A stretch of DNA of 64,000 bases from Pseudomonadota bacterium (GCA_023387335.1 JAEWIF010000049.1:1-64000); one strand, 5' to 3'; shown: positions 51,290 to 61,062, numbered from the stretch's first letter. Notes: generated by a model from the sequence alone, not told the origin. Numbers and translations: made by a program.

Positions 51290-52795
51290 TCACGCGGCGG
51301 CGGGCGGGGCGCGGCGCTTGAGCAGCGGCGCGACGAAGCTCCAGGCCAGCAGGGCCAGCGCCGCGGTCATCAGCGTGCCGACCAGGCCGTTGCTGAAGAA
51401 GATGCCGAGCGATCCTTCGGACAGCAGCATCGACTGGCGGAAGGCGTCCTCGGTCTTGTCGCCCAGCACCATGGCCAGGATCAGCGGCGCGATCGGGTAG
51501 TCGAGCTTCTTGAAGACGTAGCCGACGACGCCGAAGCCCACGGCCAGGTACACGTCGAACATCTTGCCGCCGATGGTGAAGGCGCCGATCAGGCACACCA
51601 CCACGATCAGCGGGCCGATGATGGCGAACGGCGCGCGCAGGATCGCGGCGAACAGCGGGATGGTGGCCAGCACCAGCACGATGGCGACCACGTTGGCCAT
51701 GTACATCGAGGCGATCAGGCCCCAGACGAACTCGGTCTGCTCGATGAAGAGCATCGGTCCCGGCTGCAGGCCCCAGATCATCAGGCCGCCCATCATCACC
51801 GCCGCCGTCGCCGAGCCCGGCACGCCGAGCGCCAGCATCGGCAGCAGCGCCGACACGCCGGCCGAGTGGTCGGCCGTCTCGGGCGCGACCACGCCCTCGG
51901 GCTCGCCCTGGCCGAACTGCTCGCGCCGGCGCGAGAAGCGCTTGGCGATGCCGTACGACATGAACGAGGCCGCCGTCGGGCCGCCTGGCGTGATGCCCAT
52001 CCAGCAGCCGATCAGCGTCGAGCGGATCAGGGTCCACGCGTACGCCGGCATCTCCTTGGCCGTCTGCCACACGGCGCGCCAGCTCATTCGCGCCTGCAGG
52101 CCCTTGAACGCGAGTCCCTCTTCCACCGTCACCAGCAGCTCGCCGATGCCGAACAGGCCGACCACGGCCGCGAGGAAGGAGACGCCGCCCACCAGCAGGT
52201 CCGAGCCGAACGTGAGGCGCATCTCGCCCGAGACGGTGTCGGTGCCCACGCCGGCCAGGATCAGGCCCAGCAGCAGCGCGGCGATGGTCTTGAGCGGCTT
52301 GCCGCCGCTCATGCCCGCGTAGCTGCAGAAGGTGAGCAGGTATACCGCGAAGTACTCGGCGGGGCTGAACCTGAGCGCGAAGCCGGCGATGGCGTTGGCC
52401 ACCAGCGTCACCACGATCACGCCGGCCAGCGCGCCGAAGCCGGCCGACAGGAAGGCCAGGGCCAGCGCGCGGGGCGCATTGCCCTTGCGCGCCATCGGAT
52501 GGCCGTCGAAGGTCGTGGCCACCGAGGAAGGCTCGCCCGGGATGTTGAACAGGATCGAGGTGGTGGAGCCGCCGAACAGCGCGCCCCAGTACATCGACGA
52601 CAGCAGGATGATCGCCGCCACCGGCGTCATGGTGAACGTGAGCGGCAGCAGCAGCGTCACGCCGTTGGGCGCGCCCAGGCCCGGCAGCACGCCGACCAGG
52701 ATGCCCAGCAGCACGCCGGCCACCATCAGCGACACGTGGTAGAGGCTGAAGGCGGTCTGGAAGCCGCCCATCAGCAGGTGGAATTGTTCGGCCAT
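51290..52795 (-). CDS. tctA: Tripartite tricarboxylate transporter, large membrane subunit TctA, 501 aa
   Basis: Large permease with about 11-12 membrane helices. Conserved segments are LGAPNGVTLLLPLTF, SSMYWGALFGGSTTSILFNIPGEPSS, PGGPTAASFMSYGIAK and LGVPGSATAAVMMGGLMIWG (each well under 20 residues except as indicated by its ends). It works with TctB and a periplasmic TctC receptor as a secondary carboxylate transporter driven by ion gradients. Four bases separate it from tctB. It is the only TctA in the window and may also serve the orphan receptors. Confidence 0.96.
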   Translation of the reverse strand: MAEQFHLLMGGFQTAFSLYHVSLMVAGVLLGILVGVLPGLGAPNGVTLLLPLTFTMTPVAAIILLSSMYWGALFGGSTTSILFNIPGEPSSVATTFDGHPMARKGNAPRALALAFLSAGFGALAGVIVVTLVANAIAGFALRFSPAEYFAVYLLTFCSYAGMSGGKPLKTIAALLLGLILAGVGTDTVSGEMRLTFGSDLLVGGVSFLAAVVGLFGIGELLVTVEEGLAFKGLQARMSWRAVWQTAKEMPAYAWTLIRSTLIGCWMGITPGGPTAASFMSYGIAKRFSRRREQFGQGEPEGVVAPETADHSAGVSALLPMLALGVPGSATAAVMMGGLMIWGLQPGPMLFIEQTEFVWGLIASMYMANVVAIVLVLATIPLFAAILRAPFAIIGPLIVVVCLIGAFTIGGKMFDVYLAVGFGVVGYVFKKLDYPIAPLILAMVLGDKTEDAFRQSMLLSEGSLGIFFSNGLVGTLMTAALALLAWSFVAPLLKRRAPPAAA

Positions 52796-52799
52796 CGCT

Positions 52800-53273
52800 T
52801 CAGAGCCCGAGCCAGTATTCGATCGGGCCCTTGGCCAGCGGAACGCCGAACCAGAGCTCGAACACGAGGAAGAAGAGCACCGTCGTCACGACGCCCAGGG
52901 CGGCCGCGCGCGGCCACTTCAGGCCGCCGTGGCGGTGCGCCATGAAGGCGAGATAGATCGCGGCGGTGAGGTAGGTGCCCAGCCAGGCCATCGCCACCAC
53001 CATCACCAGGGTGGGCAGCAGCAGCGAGAGGCTGCGCCCGAGTTCCTCGCGCGTGGCGAAGCTGCCGCCCGCGGCCGAGCGCGCGCCCTGCAGCATCAGC
53101 AGCACGCTCACCAGCAGCAGCAGCCCGCCCAGGCGCAGCGGCACGTAGCCGGCCTGCGGCCCGGTGGCGCCCCAGCCGGTGTCCAGCTGCAGGGCGCCCG
53201 CGATCACGGCGGCGGAGAACACGCCCAGCGTCGCGGCGGTGGCGACTTCCAGCGTGCGGCGTGACACCGACAT
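52800..53273 (-). CDS. tctB: Tripartite tricarboxylate transporter, small membrane subunit TctB, 157 aa
   Basis: Four hydrophobic segments; N-terminal RRTLEVATAATLGVF, the motif GPQAGYVPLRLGG after helix two, and the C-terminal FELWFGVPLAKGPIEYWLG are typical of TctB. Size is normal. It sits between tctC (3 bp) and tctA (4 bp), the standard order C-B-A. Confidence 0.94.
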   Translation of the reverse strand: MSVSRRTLEVATAATLGVFSAAVIAGALQLDTGWGATGPQAGYVPLRLGGLLLLVSVLLMLQGARSAAGGSFATREELGRSLSLLLPTLVMVVAMAWLGTYLTAAIYLAFMAHRHGGLKWPRAAALGVVTTVLFFLVFELWFGVPLAKGPIEYWLGL

Positions 53274-53276
53274 GGA

Positions 53277-54287
53277 TCAGTCCTTGAGGAGCCAGCCGTC
53301 CTGGCTGAACTGCACTTTGTGGTTGGCCTTGTCGTTGGCGATGTAGCGCGCCAGCTCGGTGCCGGTGATGAACATGTCGCTCTGCAGGCCCTTGGCCAGC
53401 CAGTCCTTGAACTCGGGCTTCTCGCGCACCTGCGCCATCACCTTGCCGAAGTACGCCGACTGCTCGGGCGTGATGTCGCCCATGGCCCAGACGGTGCGCG
53501 GCATGCGGAACTCCTCGATCGCGATGCCCTGCTCCTTGCAGGTGGGAATGTCGTTCCAGCTCATGTCGCCGGCGACCTTGTCCTTCATCGGCAGGCGCTG
53601 CTTGGCGAACACGCACAGGGGACGCACCTTGCCGGCGCGCCAGTGCGAGATGTTCTCGGACGGGTTGTTGGTGTTGGCCTCGACGTGGCCGCCGGCCAGC
53701 TGCACCGCGACCTCGCCGCCCGACTTGAACGGCACGTAGGTGACGTTCACGCCGGTGGCCTTCTCGATCTGGCGCGTGAGGATGTGGTCGGTGTCCTTGG
53801 ACTGCGCGCCGCCCATCTTGAAGCTGCCGTTCTTGGCCTTGGCGGCCGCGATCAGGTCCTTGGCGGACTTGTACGGGCCTTCGGCGCTGGACCAGAGGAT
53901 GAACTCGTCGGCCGCCATGATCGCCACCGGCGTCACGTCGTCGATGCTGTAGCCCACCTTGGTGATCATGGGCATCAGGTAGGCCAGGTTGGTGGAGAAC
54001 ACCAGCTTGTGCGGGTCGCCCTTGGCGGACTTGGCCGAGATCAGGCCCTCGGTGCCGGCGCCGCCGCTCTTGTTGGTGACCACCACCGGCACGGGCATCA
54101 GCTTGTACTTCTGCACCACCGACTGCACGACGCGCGCGAACTGGTCGGTGCCGCCGCCGGGGCCGGCGGTGACGATGAATTCGACCGGGCGCGAGGGCTT
54201 CCAGTCGGCGGCGATGGCGGGCAGCGCCGCGACCGCGAGCGCGGCGGCCGCGACCTTGGCGAGGGTGGCGAAAGGCTGATGGGTCAT
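53277..54287 (-). CDS. tctC: Tripartite tricarboxylate transporter receptor TctC, 336 aa
   Basis: Periplasmic receptor with its cognate membrane genes. Signal peptide of about 26 residues; mature start ADWKPSRPVEFIVTAGPGGGTD (TAGPGGG instead of the usual PFPAGG), VVTNKSGGAGTEG and YVPFKSGGEVAVQL. It is more divergent from the six other Bug proteins here than they are from each other in these motifs, consistent with a separate subfamily that has membrane partners. The ligand may be a tetronate, given the kinase in the operon. Confidence 0.95.
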   Translation of the reverse strand: MTHQPFATLAKVAAAALAVAALPAIAADWKPSRPVEFIVTAGPGGGTDQFARVVQSVVQKYKLMPVPVVVTNKSGGAGTEGLISAKSAKGDPHKLVFSTNLAYLMPMITKVGYSIDDVTPVAIMAADEFILWSSAEGPYKSAKDLIAAAKAKNGSFKMGGAQSKDTDHILTRQIEKATGVNVTYVPFKSGGEVAVQLAGGHVEANTNNPSENISHWRAGKVRPLCVFAKQRLPMKDKVAGDMSWNDIPTCKEQGIAIEEFRMPRTVWAMGDITPEQSAYFGKVMAQVREKPEFKDWLAKGLQSDMFITGTELARYIANDKANHKVQFSQDGWLLKD

Positions 54288-54326
54288 GGTTGTCTCCTGA
54301 GTGGAAGAGGTGCGAGCGGGACCGCG

Positions 54327-55721
54327 TCAGCGGCCCTGCGGGAAGAAGTGGGCGTCCTGGATGCGGCGCAGCGCCAGCAGTTCCGAGCCGGCGTCGATGG
54401 CGACGTCGGCCAGGCGGATCGGCTGGCCGGCGGCGACGTCGCGCGCCAGCACGCGGTTGGCCGCCAGGTAGAACGGCACCGGCGCGTCGTCGCCCAGCGG
54501 CGCGGCCGGGATCAGCTCGGCAACCGTGCCGGCGATGGTGTGGTGGTGGCCACCCATCTCCAGGCGGGTGCCGGACTTCAGCGGCTGCGTCGCGCGGGCC
54601 GCCAGGTCCAGCACCGGCCGGGGCTGCTGCGCGCCGCTGGAGCGGCCGTGGATGACGGCGTCGAGCACGCTGGTGGCCGCTTCCAGCCCCAGCAGGTGGC
54701 GCGGGATCGACATCATCGCGTGCTTCTTGTCGCGGCTGAGGACGTGGCCCTTGCCGTCGAGCAGGCGCCAGGTCTCCTCGTCCTCGCAGCGCACGACGAC
54801 GAACACGCCGCCGGCCAGGCTCACCTCCTCGGGCGCGCGCAGGCAGTGGAAGACGTCCAGCGTGCCGGGGCGCGACAGCAGGCCGCCGGCCTCGCGGGGC
54901 ACGAAGGCGGTCGGCACCTCGGTGATGCGGGCGATGGGCGCGTGCAGGTCGGCGCGGTCGGCCACGAGGCCGGTGGAGTTCGCCACCACCAGCAGTTCGC
55001 ACAGGTCGGGCACGGCGCGCTGCGGCAGCGCCGCGCAGGCCTCGGCGCGGGCGCGGGCGAGGGCGCCCACGTCGCCGTCGCCCAGGGTCCAGAACTTGCC
55101 GAAGCCGGGCGCCGGGATGCGCCGGCCGTTGCTCTCGATGCTCTCGGCCTTGGCGTCGAAGACGAAGTCGTACTCGCTGGACTTGCCGGCCGAGACGATC
55201 TCCAGGCCCAGCGTCTGCGCCCAGGTGACGAGGCCGATCAGCAGCGAGGGCTGGTCACCGTCCACCGGCGTCACGACGCGGCCCTTCTGGCGCGCCAGGT
55301 GCGCCAGGCCGGGGCCGATCACGCTGTCGACTTCCTTGGACGTCAGGGCCACGTGCAGGCCGGCCTCGATCGCGAGCCGCGCATGGCGCGCGCCCGCTTC
55401 GGGATGGCCGGTGGCCTCGATCAGCAGGTCCAGCGGCAGGCCGAGCACGACCGACACGTCGCCGGCGGCGATGTGCTGGCCGCGCTGCCAGGCGGCGGCG
55501 GCCTGCTCGGGCGTCTCGCACACGGCGAACTGGTCGGGCGCGAGGCCGATGGAGCGCAGGGCGTCGGCGGCGATGCCGGCCTCGCGGTCCACCGCCACGC
55601 GGCAGTTCACGAGGGGGATGCGCGGCGCCTGCGCCAGGAAGCTGCGGCCGAAGCCGCCGCTGCCGACGACGCAGGTCTCCACGGGGCGCTGCGCCCCGGC
55701 GTAATGGGTCAGGAAATTCAT
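54327..55721 (-). CDS. SAF-domain NAD(P)-dependent dehydrogenase (homoserine-dehydrogenase-like), 464 aa
   Basis: N-terminal Rossmann domain with VVGSGGFGRSFLAQAP (18-33), middle catalytic part TSKEVDSVIGPG and GLEIVSAGKSSEYDF, and a C-terminal SAF domain (about 390-460: DVAAGQPIRLADVAI). The SAF part causes frequent misnaming as FlgA, which is not meant here. Such enzymes occur in sugar-acid catabolic clusters. First gene of the leftward unit SAF dehydrogenase, TctCBA, kinase, so it may oxidise the imported tetronate to a substrate for the kinase (inference). Confidence 0.88.
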   Translation of the reverse strand: MNFLTHYAGAQRPVETCVVGSGGFGRSFLAQAPRIPLVNCRVAVDREAGIAADALRSIGLAPDQFAVCETPEQAAAAWQRGQHIAAGDVSVVLGLPLDLLIEATGHPEAGARHARLAIEAGLHVALTSKEVDSVIGPGLAHLARQKGRVVTPVDGDQPSLLIGLVTWAQTLGLEIVSAGKSSEYDFVFDAKAESIESNGRRIPAPGFGKFWTLGDGDVGALARARAEACAALPQRAVPDLCELLVVANSTGLVADRADLHAPIARITEVPTAFVPREAGGLLSRPGTLDVFHCLRAPEEVSLAGGVFVVVRCEDEETWRLLDGKGHVLSRDKKHAMMSIPRHLLGLEAATSVLDAVIHGRSSGAQQPRPVLDLAARATQPLKSGTRLEMGGHHHTIAGTVAELIPAAPLGDDAPVPFYLAANRVLARDVAAGQPIRLADVAIDAGSELLALRRIQDAHFFPQGR

Positions 55722-55733
55722 GGGTGGGCGGAT

Positions 55734-55817
55734 ATTGCATGCAATCTGAGCGATTGAAGTGCGTATTTCCCCTTAGATCAGCAGTTGTTGACAAGGATTG
55801 CATGCACCACACAATCC
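55734..55817. promoter_or_regulatory. Operator region between SAF dehydrogenase and GntR genes
   Basis: ATTGCATGCAAT (55734-55745) is a perfect 12-bp palindrome just before the SAF dehydrogenase start. A second copy, ATTGCATGCA, lies at 55797-55806. TTGACA (55788-55793) followed 17 bp later by ACAATC (55811-55816) is the likely rightward promoter, with the second site in its spacer. GGATTG (55795-55800) and CAATCC (55812-55817) form another inverted pair. Confidence 0.6.
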
Positions 55818-55823
55818 GGTTCC

Positions 55824-56540
55824 ATGAACTCCTCGCCGGAAGACCGCGGCACGCGCACCCTCGTCGCGGCCCGCAAGCTGCGTGAACTGATCGTCTCGGG
55901 CTCGCTGCCGCCCGGTCAGCGCATCACGGAGCGGCTGGTCTCGGACCAACTGGACGGGATGTCGCGCACGCCCCTGCGCGAGGCCTTCAAGATCCTGGAG
56001 GCCGAGGGCCTGGTGCGCATCGAGCCGAACCGCGGCGCGGTCGTCACGGCGCTGTCGGTGGACGAAGTGGCCGCGGCCATCGAGGTGCTGATCGGGCTGG
56101 AGACCCTGGCGGCCGAACCGGCCTGCGAGCGCATCACCGACGCCGGGATCGCCGCCATCGAGGAATTGCATGCACGGATGGAGCAGGCCTGGCGCGACGG
56201 CGACCTGATGGCGTATTTCCGCCTGAACCAGACCATCCACCAGCGCATGGTGGACGCCGCGGGCAACCCGGTGCTCTCGCGCATCTACGCCAGCGAGTGC
56301 GCGCGCATCCAGCGCTACCGCTTCGCGGGCAACCAGCAGCACGCGCGCTGGGAAAGGGCCGTGCAGGAGCACGCCACCATGCTGGACGCGCTGCGCCAGC
56401 GCGCCGGGGCCGTGCTCCGGGAGCTTTTGCGCCAGCACCACCGCAACGGCTGGGTCGTCTCGCGGCAGGTGCTGCAGACGCGCGAGGTGGAGCCGGTCAG
56501 CGTCCGCCTTTCGCGCGGTTCGCCTCGGCGGTCGCATTGA
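55824..56540 (+). CDS. GntR-family (FCD-domain) transcriptional regulator, 238 aa
   Basis: Winged helix at about 8-75 (LRELIVSGSLPPGQRITERL, MSRTPLREAFKILEAEGLV) and an FCD effector domain with HARMEQAWRDGD, NQTIHQRMVDAAGN and HATMLDALRQRAG. The ATG at 55824 is preferred to a TTG at 55785, which lies on the promoter. It probably represses the divergent SAF dehydrogenase/TctCBA/kinase unit. The end overlaps the cytochrome c gene on the opposite strand by 44 bp. Confidence 0.93.
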   Translation: MNSSPEDRGTRTLVAARKLRELIVSGSLPPGQRITERLVSDQLDGMSRTPLREAFKILEAEGLVRIEPNRGAVVTALSVDEVAAAIEVLIGLETLAAEPACERITDAGIAAIEELHARMEQAWRDGDLMAYFRLNQTIHQRMVDAAGNPVLSRIYASECARIQRYRFAGNQQHARWERAVQEHATMLDALRQRAGAVLRELLRQHHRNGWVVSRQVLQTREVEPVSVRLSRGSPRRSH

Positions 56541-56962
56541 CCGCTTCCTGCTGCTTGCGGATCTCTTCAGGCCACTGCGCCTTGATCCAGGAAAGCACCG
56601 CGACGATCTGCGCGTCCGTCAGGGTGCCTTCGAATGCCGGCATGGCGGACTGGTAGTCCTTCAGGTTCGCCGCTTTCGCCACTCCGTACTTGGTGATGTC
56701 GAACAGGACGGCATCGGGGTGGTGCCAGGTGTGCCCGGAAGCGTCGTGCGGCGGGGCGGGCAGAAGTCCGGCGGCATCGCGCACGCGCCAGTCCGGTTGG
56801 CCTTCGAGCCGCGCGCCGTGGCAGGCGGCGCAGCGCTGCTCGTACACCGTGCGTCCCTCCGCGAGGACCGCGGGATCGTCGGCGCGAAGCAGCCCCTGGG
56901 GCCTGGGACTCCACCGATCGCAGCCCGCCAGGGCCAGCAAGCAGAGCGCGAGGGCGCCGAAC

Positions 56963-56988
<26 letters not shown>
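56497..56988 (-). CDS. Lipoprotein cytochrome c, 163 aa
   Basis: Class I c-type cytochrome. Lipobox LAGC at 20-23 after a hydrophobic signal; haem motif CAACH at 53-57; probable axial Met in YQSAMPAFEG (about 113). The C-terminal 25 residues are charged (EEIRKQQEAVNATAEANRAK). The haem domain is about 100 residues. It overlaps the start of the following threonine-dehydratase-like gene by 26 bp and, convergently, the GntR gene by 44 bp. Electron carrier of the periplasmic membrane face; partner unknown. Confidence 0.9.
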
Positions 56989-57925
<937 letters not shown>

Positions 57926-57961
57926 CACGGCCCACTATAGGTGAGCGCGCGATGCCGCTCG

Positions 57962-58123
57962 TCAGCGCCTGCGGCCGCCGAAGATGAAGGTGACGACCGC
58001 CAGGATGATGAAGACGAAGAAGAGGATCTTGGCGATCTCCACCGCGCCGGCGGCGATGCCACCGAAGCCGAACACCGCGGCGATCAGCGCGATGACGAAG
58101 AACACGACGGCATAGTGCAGCAT
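57962..58123 (-). CDS. DUF1328 family small membrane protein, 53 aa
   Basis: Two hydrophobic helices joined by a GFGGIAAGAVEI turn, ending GGRRR, as in the YtjA/DUF1328 family found beside stress genes in many proteobacteria. AAGGAG precedes the ATG by six bases. The 5' region contains a perfect CGCACCC-GGC-GGGTGCG hairpin (58144-58160). The function of the family is not established. Confidence 0.92.
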   Translation of the reverse strand: MLHYAVVFFVIALIAAVFGFGGIAAGAVEIAKILFFVFIILAVVTFIFGGRRR

Positions 58124-58355
58124 GTCGACTCCTTGAGTGACGGCGCACCCGGCGGGTGCGAGTCCTGCGGCAAGGTTAAGGCTGGCTTGGCCGCACGCGT
58201 GATCAGCGTCGGCCGTTGCTGCTTGTCCGTTGCTTCGCGCGCGGATGTAGGACTGTTTCCCCACGCGGGACGGGGCAGAACATGAGGTGGTAAGGTCCGT
58301 CCCCTGGACTTCGCGTCCTGCCTTCGCCGCGTCGCGGCGGCCCATCCATCAGCCC

Positions 58356-59606
58356 ATGACCTCACCCCGGCTCCAACCGGAGCAGGGCCCCGCCGTTGCC
58401 GGCGGCGCCCGGCCTTCCTTCTCTTCCTCCGGCGATGCGCGGCTGCTGCGCGCCGTGCTGGCGCTCGGCGTCGGCGGCTTCTCGATCGGCACCGGCGAGT
58501 TCGTGGTCATGGGCCTGCTGCCCGAAGTGGCGCGCGAAATCGGCGTCACCATCCCCGAGGCCGGGCACGTGATCAGCGCCTACGCGCTCGGCGTGGTGAT
58601 CGGCGCGCCCGCGCTCGCCGTGCTGGCGGCCGGCTGGGGCCGGCGCACGCTGCTGATCGCGCTGATGGCCGCCTATGCCGTGGCCAACATCGGCTCGGCG
58701 CTGGCGCCCGGCTACGTTTCGCTGAACCTGCTGCGATTCCTCTCCGGCCTGCCGCACGGCACCTACTTCGGCGTGGCGGCGCTGGTGGCGGCATCGCTCG
58801 CGCCGCCCGGCCGCCGGGCCAGCGCGGTCGGGCTGGTGATGCTGGGGCTCACCGGCGCGACGCTGGTGGGCGTGCCGATCGCCTCCGCGCTCGGCCAGCA
58901 CTTCGGCTGGCGCGCCGCCTTCATCTTCGTCGGAGCCATCGCCGCCCTGGCCGTCGTGCTCCTGCGGCAGCTGGTGCCCGCGATCCCGGCCGACCCGGGC
59001 GCCGGTCCCTGGCGCGAGCTGCAGGCGCTGCGCAACAAGCACGTGTGGCTCACGCTCGGTATCGGCGCGATCGGCTTCGGCGGCATGTTCAGCGTGTTCA
59101 GCTACATCAAGCCGACGCTCACCGAAGTGGCGGGCCTGCCGCTGGCGCAAGTGCCCGTCGTGCTGGCCCTGTTCGGCGCCGGCATGGTGGCGGGCAACCT
59201 GGTGGGCGCGCGGCTCGCCGACCGTTCGCTGATGCGCACCATCGGCGCCCTGCTGCTCTGGTCGCTGCTGGTGCTCGGCGGCTTCGTGTTCGCGGCGGAG
59301 CATGTCGCCACCGCCGCGGCCGGCACCTTCCTGCTCGGCACCATCGTCGCGATCGGGCCCGCGCTGCAGATCCGGCTGATGGACGTGGCCGGCGAGGCGC
59401 AGACCCTCGCGGCCGCGCTCAACCATTCGGCCTTCAACCTGGCCAACGCGCTCGGCGCCTGGCTCGGCGGCGTGGCGATCAGCGCCGGGCTGGGATGGAC
59501 CTCGACCGGATGGGTCGGCGCCCTGCTGGCCGTCGCCGGCCTGGGCGTGTTCGGGCTGGCGCTGCGCGCGGACCGGCACTCGCGCAAGAGGTCGCGGCCG
59601 CTATAA
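58356..59606 (+). CDS. MFS transporter (AraJ/YdhP/arabinose-efflux type), 416 aa
   Basis: Twelve membrane helices with TGEFVVMGLLPEVAREIGV (first helix and loop) and the AGWGRRTLLIALM MFS signature loop. FLSGLPHGTYFGVAALVAA and GLTGATLVGVPIASALGQHFGWRAAF identify the DHA1 AraJ/YdhP branch of drug and sugar efflux (the latter two each belong to one helix pair). An upstream in-frame GTG at 58287 is less likely. It ends 8 bp before the FUSC gene, so the two probably form one transcript. Substrate unknown. Confidence 0.92.
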   Translation: MTSPRLQPEQGPAVAGGARPSFSSSGDARLLRAVLALGVGGFSIGTGEFVVMGLLPEVAREIGVTIPEAGHVISAYALGVVIGAPALAVLAAGWGRRTLLIALMAAYAVANIGSALAPGYVSLNLLRFLSGLPHGTYFGVAALVAASLAPPGRRASAVGLVMLGLTGATLVGVPIASALGQHFGWRAAFIFVGAIAALAVVLLRQLVPAIPADPGAGPWRELQALRNKHVWLTLGIGAIGFGGMFSVFSYIKPTLTEVAGLPLAQVPVVLALFGAGMVAGNLVGARLADRSLMRTIGALLLWSLLVLGGFVFAAEHVATAAAGTFLLGTIVAIGPALQIRLMDVAGEAQTLAAALNHSAFNLANALGAWLGGVAISAGLGWTSTGWVGALLAVAGLGVFGLALRADRHSRKRSRPL

Positions 59607-59614
59607 CTGCGCCG

Positions 59615-60712
59615 ATGCAGGAGCCACCGACGCGCCCCCGGGCCCGAGACTCGATCCGCGCGGCCGCCGCCGCCGAGTTGCGCCAGCTGGGGACGTTCAA
59701 CACCAGCACCCGGCCGTGGCAGATGCCGCTGGCCGCGGCGCTGGCCAGCGGGCTGCCGCTCCTCGTCGCCGCGGCCCTCGGTGAGCTGCCCCTGGGCCTG
59801 CCCGCCTCGCTGGGCGGACTCGTGTTCCTGTACCTCCCCAACACGCCGCTGTCGCACCGCATGGCCTGGCTGATGGCTTGCGCGTTCGGCATGGCGGCGA
59901 GCTACTGCGTGGGGCTGCTGTCGCACCTGGCGCCCGCTCTTCAGGTGCCCGCGGTCGCGCTGGTCGCCGTGCTCGCGACCATGGTGATGCGCTTCTATTC
60001 GGCGCCGCCGCCCGGCGGGCTGTTCTTCGTGATGGCGGCGGCGATCGCCGCCTACACGCCGGCATCGGGGCACGCCTTGCCGATGCTGGCCGGACTCCTG
60101 ACATTGGGCACGGTGCTGGCCGTGCTGGTCGCGTTCGCGTACAGCCTGCTGGTGGTGACGCCGCGCCACGCGCCGGCGGCGCCGCGCGAGGACTTCCAGT
60201 TCGTGGTGATCGACGCCGTCGTCATCGGTGCGTTCGTCGGCCTGTCGCTGGTGGTCGCGCACCTGCTCGGCCTGACGCGTCCCTACTGGGCGGCCGTCAC
60301 CTGCCTGGGCGTGATCCAGCAGGCCTCGGTGCGGGCCGTGTGGAGCCGGCAGCTGCAACGCATCGCCGGCACCGGCCTGGGGCTGCTGCTCTTCTGGGGA
60401 CTGACGCGGGTGCCGGTGACGCCCTGGACCGTGGCGGCAGCCATCATCGGGCTCACCTTCCTGATCGAAACCCTCGTGGTGCGCCACTACGGACTGGCGG
60501 TCGTGTTCATCACGCCGCTGGCGATGCTGCTGGCCGAATCGGTCGACCTCGCGCACGGACTTCCGCCGGGCGTGATGCAGGCGCGCTTCCTCGACACGCT
60601 GGTGGGATGCATGGTGGCGCTGGCCGGCGCCTTCTTCCTGCATTCACCGAAGTTCAGGCAATGGATCGCGCGGCCGCTGCACTGGATGCTGGACCGGCAG
60701 GGTCGGCCGTGA
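59615..60712 (+). CDS. FUSC-family membrane protein, 365 aa
   Basis: Two sets of hydrophobic helices (about 30-175 and 200-350) as in the fusaric-acid-resistance (FUSC/YccS) family of efflux-type proteins. Contains TRPYWAAVTCLGVIQQ and TLVVRHYGLAVVFITPLAML, the family's second repeat. TATAAC (59602-59607) overlaps the MFS stop and ends seven bases before the ATG, a possible leaderless promoter. The 3' end overlaps the DUF2917 gene on the other strand by 59 bp. No partner periplasmic or outer-membrane efflux genes adjoin. Confidence 0.88.
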   Translation: MQEPPTRPRARDSIRAAAAAELRQLGTFNTSTRPWQMPLAAALASGLPLLVAAALGELPLGLPASLGGLVFLYLPNTPLSHRMAWLMACAFGMAASYCVGLLSHLAPALQVPAVALVAVLATMVMRFYSAPPPGGLFFVMAAAIAAYTPASGHALPMLAGLLTLGTVLAVLVAFAYSLLVVTPRHAPAAPREDFQFVVIDAVVIGAFVGLSLVVAHLLGLTRPYWAAVTCLGVIQQASVRAVWSRQLQRIAGTGLGLLLFWGLTRVPVTPWTVAAAIIGLTFLIETLVVRHYGLAVVFITPLAMLLAESVDLAHGLPPGVMQARFLDTLVGCMVALAGAFFLHSPKFRQWIARPLHWMLDRQGRP

Positions 60713-61010
60713 CGCCGTCCGTCGCCTGAAAGGCCGCGAACAGCCGGCTGGGCGACCACCACGGCGCCACTTCCCGCACCACCACCACCGAAGGCCGGAC
60801 GGCGACGACCGAGCACCCCGGCTCGGCCGGCAGCACCGCCGGCGCGACGAGCCGCACGGGCGCGGACAGCACCACGGTGCCGGCCAGCCAGCGCGCCGGC
60901 GCCTGAACGAGGAGTTCGCCTCCGGAGAGAACCGCAGGTCCCGCGCCGCGGCGCGGTAGCGCCAGCGCCTGGCCGGCCTCGAGGCGATGGACTTGGGTTT
61001 GCGTGTTCAT
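60654..61010 (-). CDS. DUF2917 domain protein, 118 aa
   Basis: Small protein starting MNTQTQVHRLEAGQALALPR, with a beta-rich centre (GGELLVQAPARWLAGTVVLSAPVRLVAP; two strands) and a long Ala/Val-rich tail. DUF2917 proteins are often encoded beside and opposite a LysR gene, as here with the gene at 61063. The last 20 codons overlap the FUSC gene, so the true C-terminus may be shorter by function. Role unknown. Confidence 0.8.
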   Translation of the reverse strand: MNTQTQVHRLEAGQALALPRRGAGPAVLSGGELLVQAPARWLAGTVVLSAPVRLVAPAVLPAEPGCSVVAVRPSVVVVREVAPWWSPSRLFAAFQATDGVTADPAGPASSAAAARSIA

Positions 61011-61060
61011 GGCCCCGAGTCTAGGATTCAAGCATCTTCACATTCAATTGAATCCACTTT
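60999..61060 (+). promoter_or_regulatory. Promoter and LysR box before the LysR gene at 61063
   Basis: TTGCGT (60999-61004), 17 bp, TAGGAT (61022-61027) is a good promoter with a start near 61034. Downstream, ATTCAATTGAAT (61042-61053) is a perfect 12-bp palindrome, and TTGAA/TTCAA (N6 spacing) follows. They probably bind the LysR protein itself. Confidence 0.6.
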
Positions 61061-61062
61061 CA

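Noticed and set aside
54327..55721. Naming the SAF-domain protein as flagellar FlgA
   Set aside because: Only the SAF part is shared; the N-terminal dehydrogenase domain and catabolic context argue against flagella, and no flagellar genes are present.
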